64,000 nucleotides of DNA from Oncomelania hupensis (lineage: Eukaryota; Mollusca; Gastropoda; Littorinimorpha; Pomatiopsidae), in the NCBI GenBank assembly GCA_036898135.1, contig CM072522.1, forward strand, positions 7,372,186-7,436,185, in the 5' to 3' direction. The notes under the pieces were generated by a model. That model saw nothing but the letters and a program-made list of their open reading frames with translations. It searched no databases and was not told the DNA's origin. Numbering within the stretch: the first letter of the stretch is position 1; each line of letters opens with the position of its first letter. The translations under genes and the position numbers were made by a program. Shown one piece after another: positions 47,201 to 49,618 of the stretch.

Positions 47201-49587
47201 GGAATTAACTGATGCACGGTTTAAGGAAAGAAAAAGGAATGAACTGACGCAAGGAAGATGGAAGAAAGGAAAGAAAAAGAATGAATTGACGCAAGGAAGG
47301 AAGGAAGCACGCACCTTTGTCCATACAGACTTCTGAAGCGAGAAACAGACACATGCGGAGACAAACCAGTGGTTGTGGAGTTCTCCCTCGTCCAGCTCCT
47401 CAATGCTCACTCCCTCATCCATGAGCACCGGTACTTTACAAAACTCCTGGAACGGTAGCACTATAGTAAGCATCGAACACGATCTAACTACGAAGCTCCA
47501 CCACAAACAAAAGCATACCACTACCACCATCACCACAATACCACAACAACAACAACACCAACCACTGCCTCGGTCAGCTTGAGTTAGAGCCTGTATCAAC
47601 CAGCTCCGTGAGCTGCTCCTCAGCTGGAAAAGCGCTACGTAAGAATGATCAAATAAAATTAATGTCTCGCTATGCCTAGTATGGCATCTTGGATGTCCAT
47701 TTCAGAAACATCTTGAAAAAAAAGGATTTTCCGTTTTGCTTTCGTGTTTTTACATATTGGTTTCGCTGTACCAGTGTAGGAAATCGAATCCTGAAGCAAA
47801 ACGGTTTCCCGTTTCCTTTCGTGTGATCGTGCTTGTTTAGCTGTGGCTTCTCGTGTGACTGTTACAAACATCTTTGTTTCGTGTTTCAGAACATGCTCTG
47901 AACACTGGCTGCTTTGGGATGTGAAACACTTTTTAACTTGAAAGAGGCTAATTAAATACATACATCTGAACGGATACAGCTCTGGCACGAGTGCAGAATT
48001 AGAGTGCATGGGTAAAAAAATAAAACGACGAAAGCGCCGGGTCTGTTGTAAATATGTCTCGGCAAGAAACGCAAATATAGGTATCGATTTCCGCAAGTGT
48101 CTTCTAGGATTTTCATTGGCCTAAAACTGATATTGCATGGCATTTGACCAATCACATATGGCCATGTGTCTAGCTAAGCTTGGAATATCAAAGTCGTAAG
48201 AATTCTTACACGGACTACTTACACCTGTTGTCCTGATAAAAGAAAAAAAAAAATCTCTCCTCTACGTATTGAAGACGAGCTTATAGATCTAGACTATTAG
48301 TCCCAGGAAACCATTGAGGAGGGTGCATATTTAATTCCCGACAAGGCTTACTAGAAGGCGCTTAATAGCACACACAAAATGTAACATATCTGTTTCGTCG
48401 TCAAACGAAAGCAAAAGTGCACGACTACAGCTCAAGTCATTGTTTGAACCGCACGAGCCTGCATTCGATTCAATTCACAGTTAGTGCACAGTATAGGCCT
48501 GTCTTCTTGCAGCTGTTTACTTTACCTTAACGATAAAGCCAACGAAATGTCAAAATTCTTACTTCTGTGCGGGATGCTAACAAAAACCTTCATAAGTGCC
48601 GCCATTTTTTTGTTATAGTTACGTAGGAAACGTCATCAATTTCCATCCGTATAACACTATAGGCCTATTGCCAAAGTGACGTGTAATGCTGCTTTTAATC
48701 AAATTGATTGTATCGGCCAAGAATATTTCAATGTTTTTATAATGACAAGGGCGAAAGCGTGAAACGTGACAGTTTGTTGAGAATTAAAATGTGCTGCAAA
48801 CTTGTCCAATGCGTGAACTACTTTGTTGTGGTGCATTCTTTGGAATGTGTTGTGTGAAGTGGTCTATGACATAGGCCTATGAACAACTTTGGTGTGTTTA
48901 TTCCTAAACTATCCCAATCCTATCCCGTAACTCAAAGGTCGTTGGGACACCTCGTTTAACCAGCGTACTCCATCTTTCTCTGTTCTCAGCAAACCTCATG
49001 GCTTCGTTCAGTGTCAAACCAGTCCATTCTCGAATGTTGTCCTCCCAACTCTTTTTCTATCTCGCTCTTCTTCTGCCTCCTTGCACCGTTCCTTGCAGGA
49101 CGGTTTTTGCAAGGCCTGATGCTCTGGTGACGTGGCCATACCATCGGAGTTTCCGTTTCTTCACCACTGCTGGCATGTCATCGTGTTGTCCAATGTCTTG
49201 TCTACCGGACTTCGCCCTTAGTGATGTGCTTGCTGGGTATAGGAAATGCCCAGAAGTCTTCTGTAGCACCTCATCTCCATGCTTTGTATTCTTCGTTGTA
49301 GATCTGCTGTGAGAGTCCATGTTTCGCATGCGTATAGGAAAATGGAGATGACAAGGGAGCGCAGCAGCTTTACCTTGGAATGTAAACTGATGGTCCTATC
49401 TTTCCAAATGTCGAGACCCATTGTCTGATACAATGGCTCCTAACTATTTGAAGCTATGCACTGTGTTGAGGGATTGGCCTTGGACTTTGATGTCCATGTT
49501 GATTGATGGTTTTGGTGTTGTTGGTAATCATTTTGGTCTTCTCTGCACTTATTTTCATTCCATAGGCTCTAATAATAATAATAATAA

Positions 49588-49618
<31 letters not shown>

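Noticed and set aside
46769..47599. 276-codon minus-strand frame
   Set aside because: Only 47315-47446 is calpain exon. The rest is translation of the pyrimidine strand of the minisatellite (runs of Phe, Leu, Ser) beyond a good donor.
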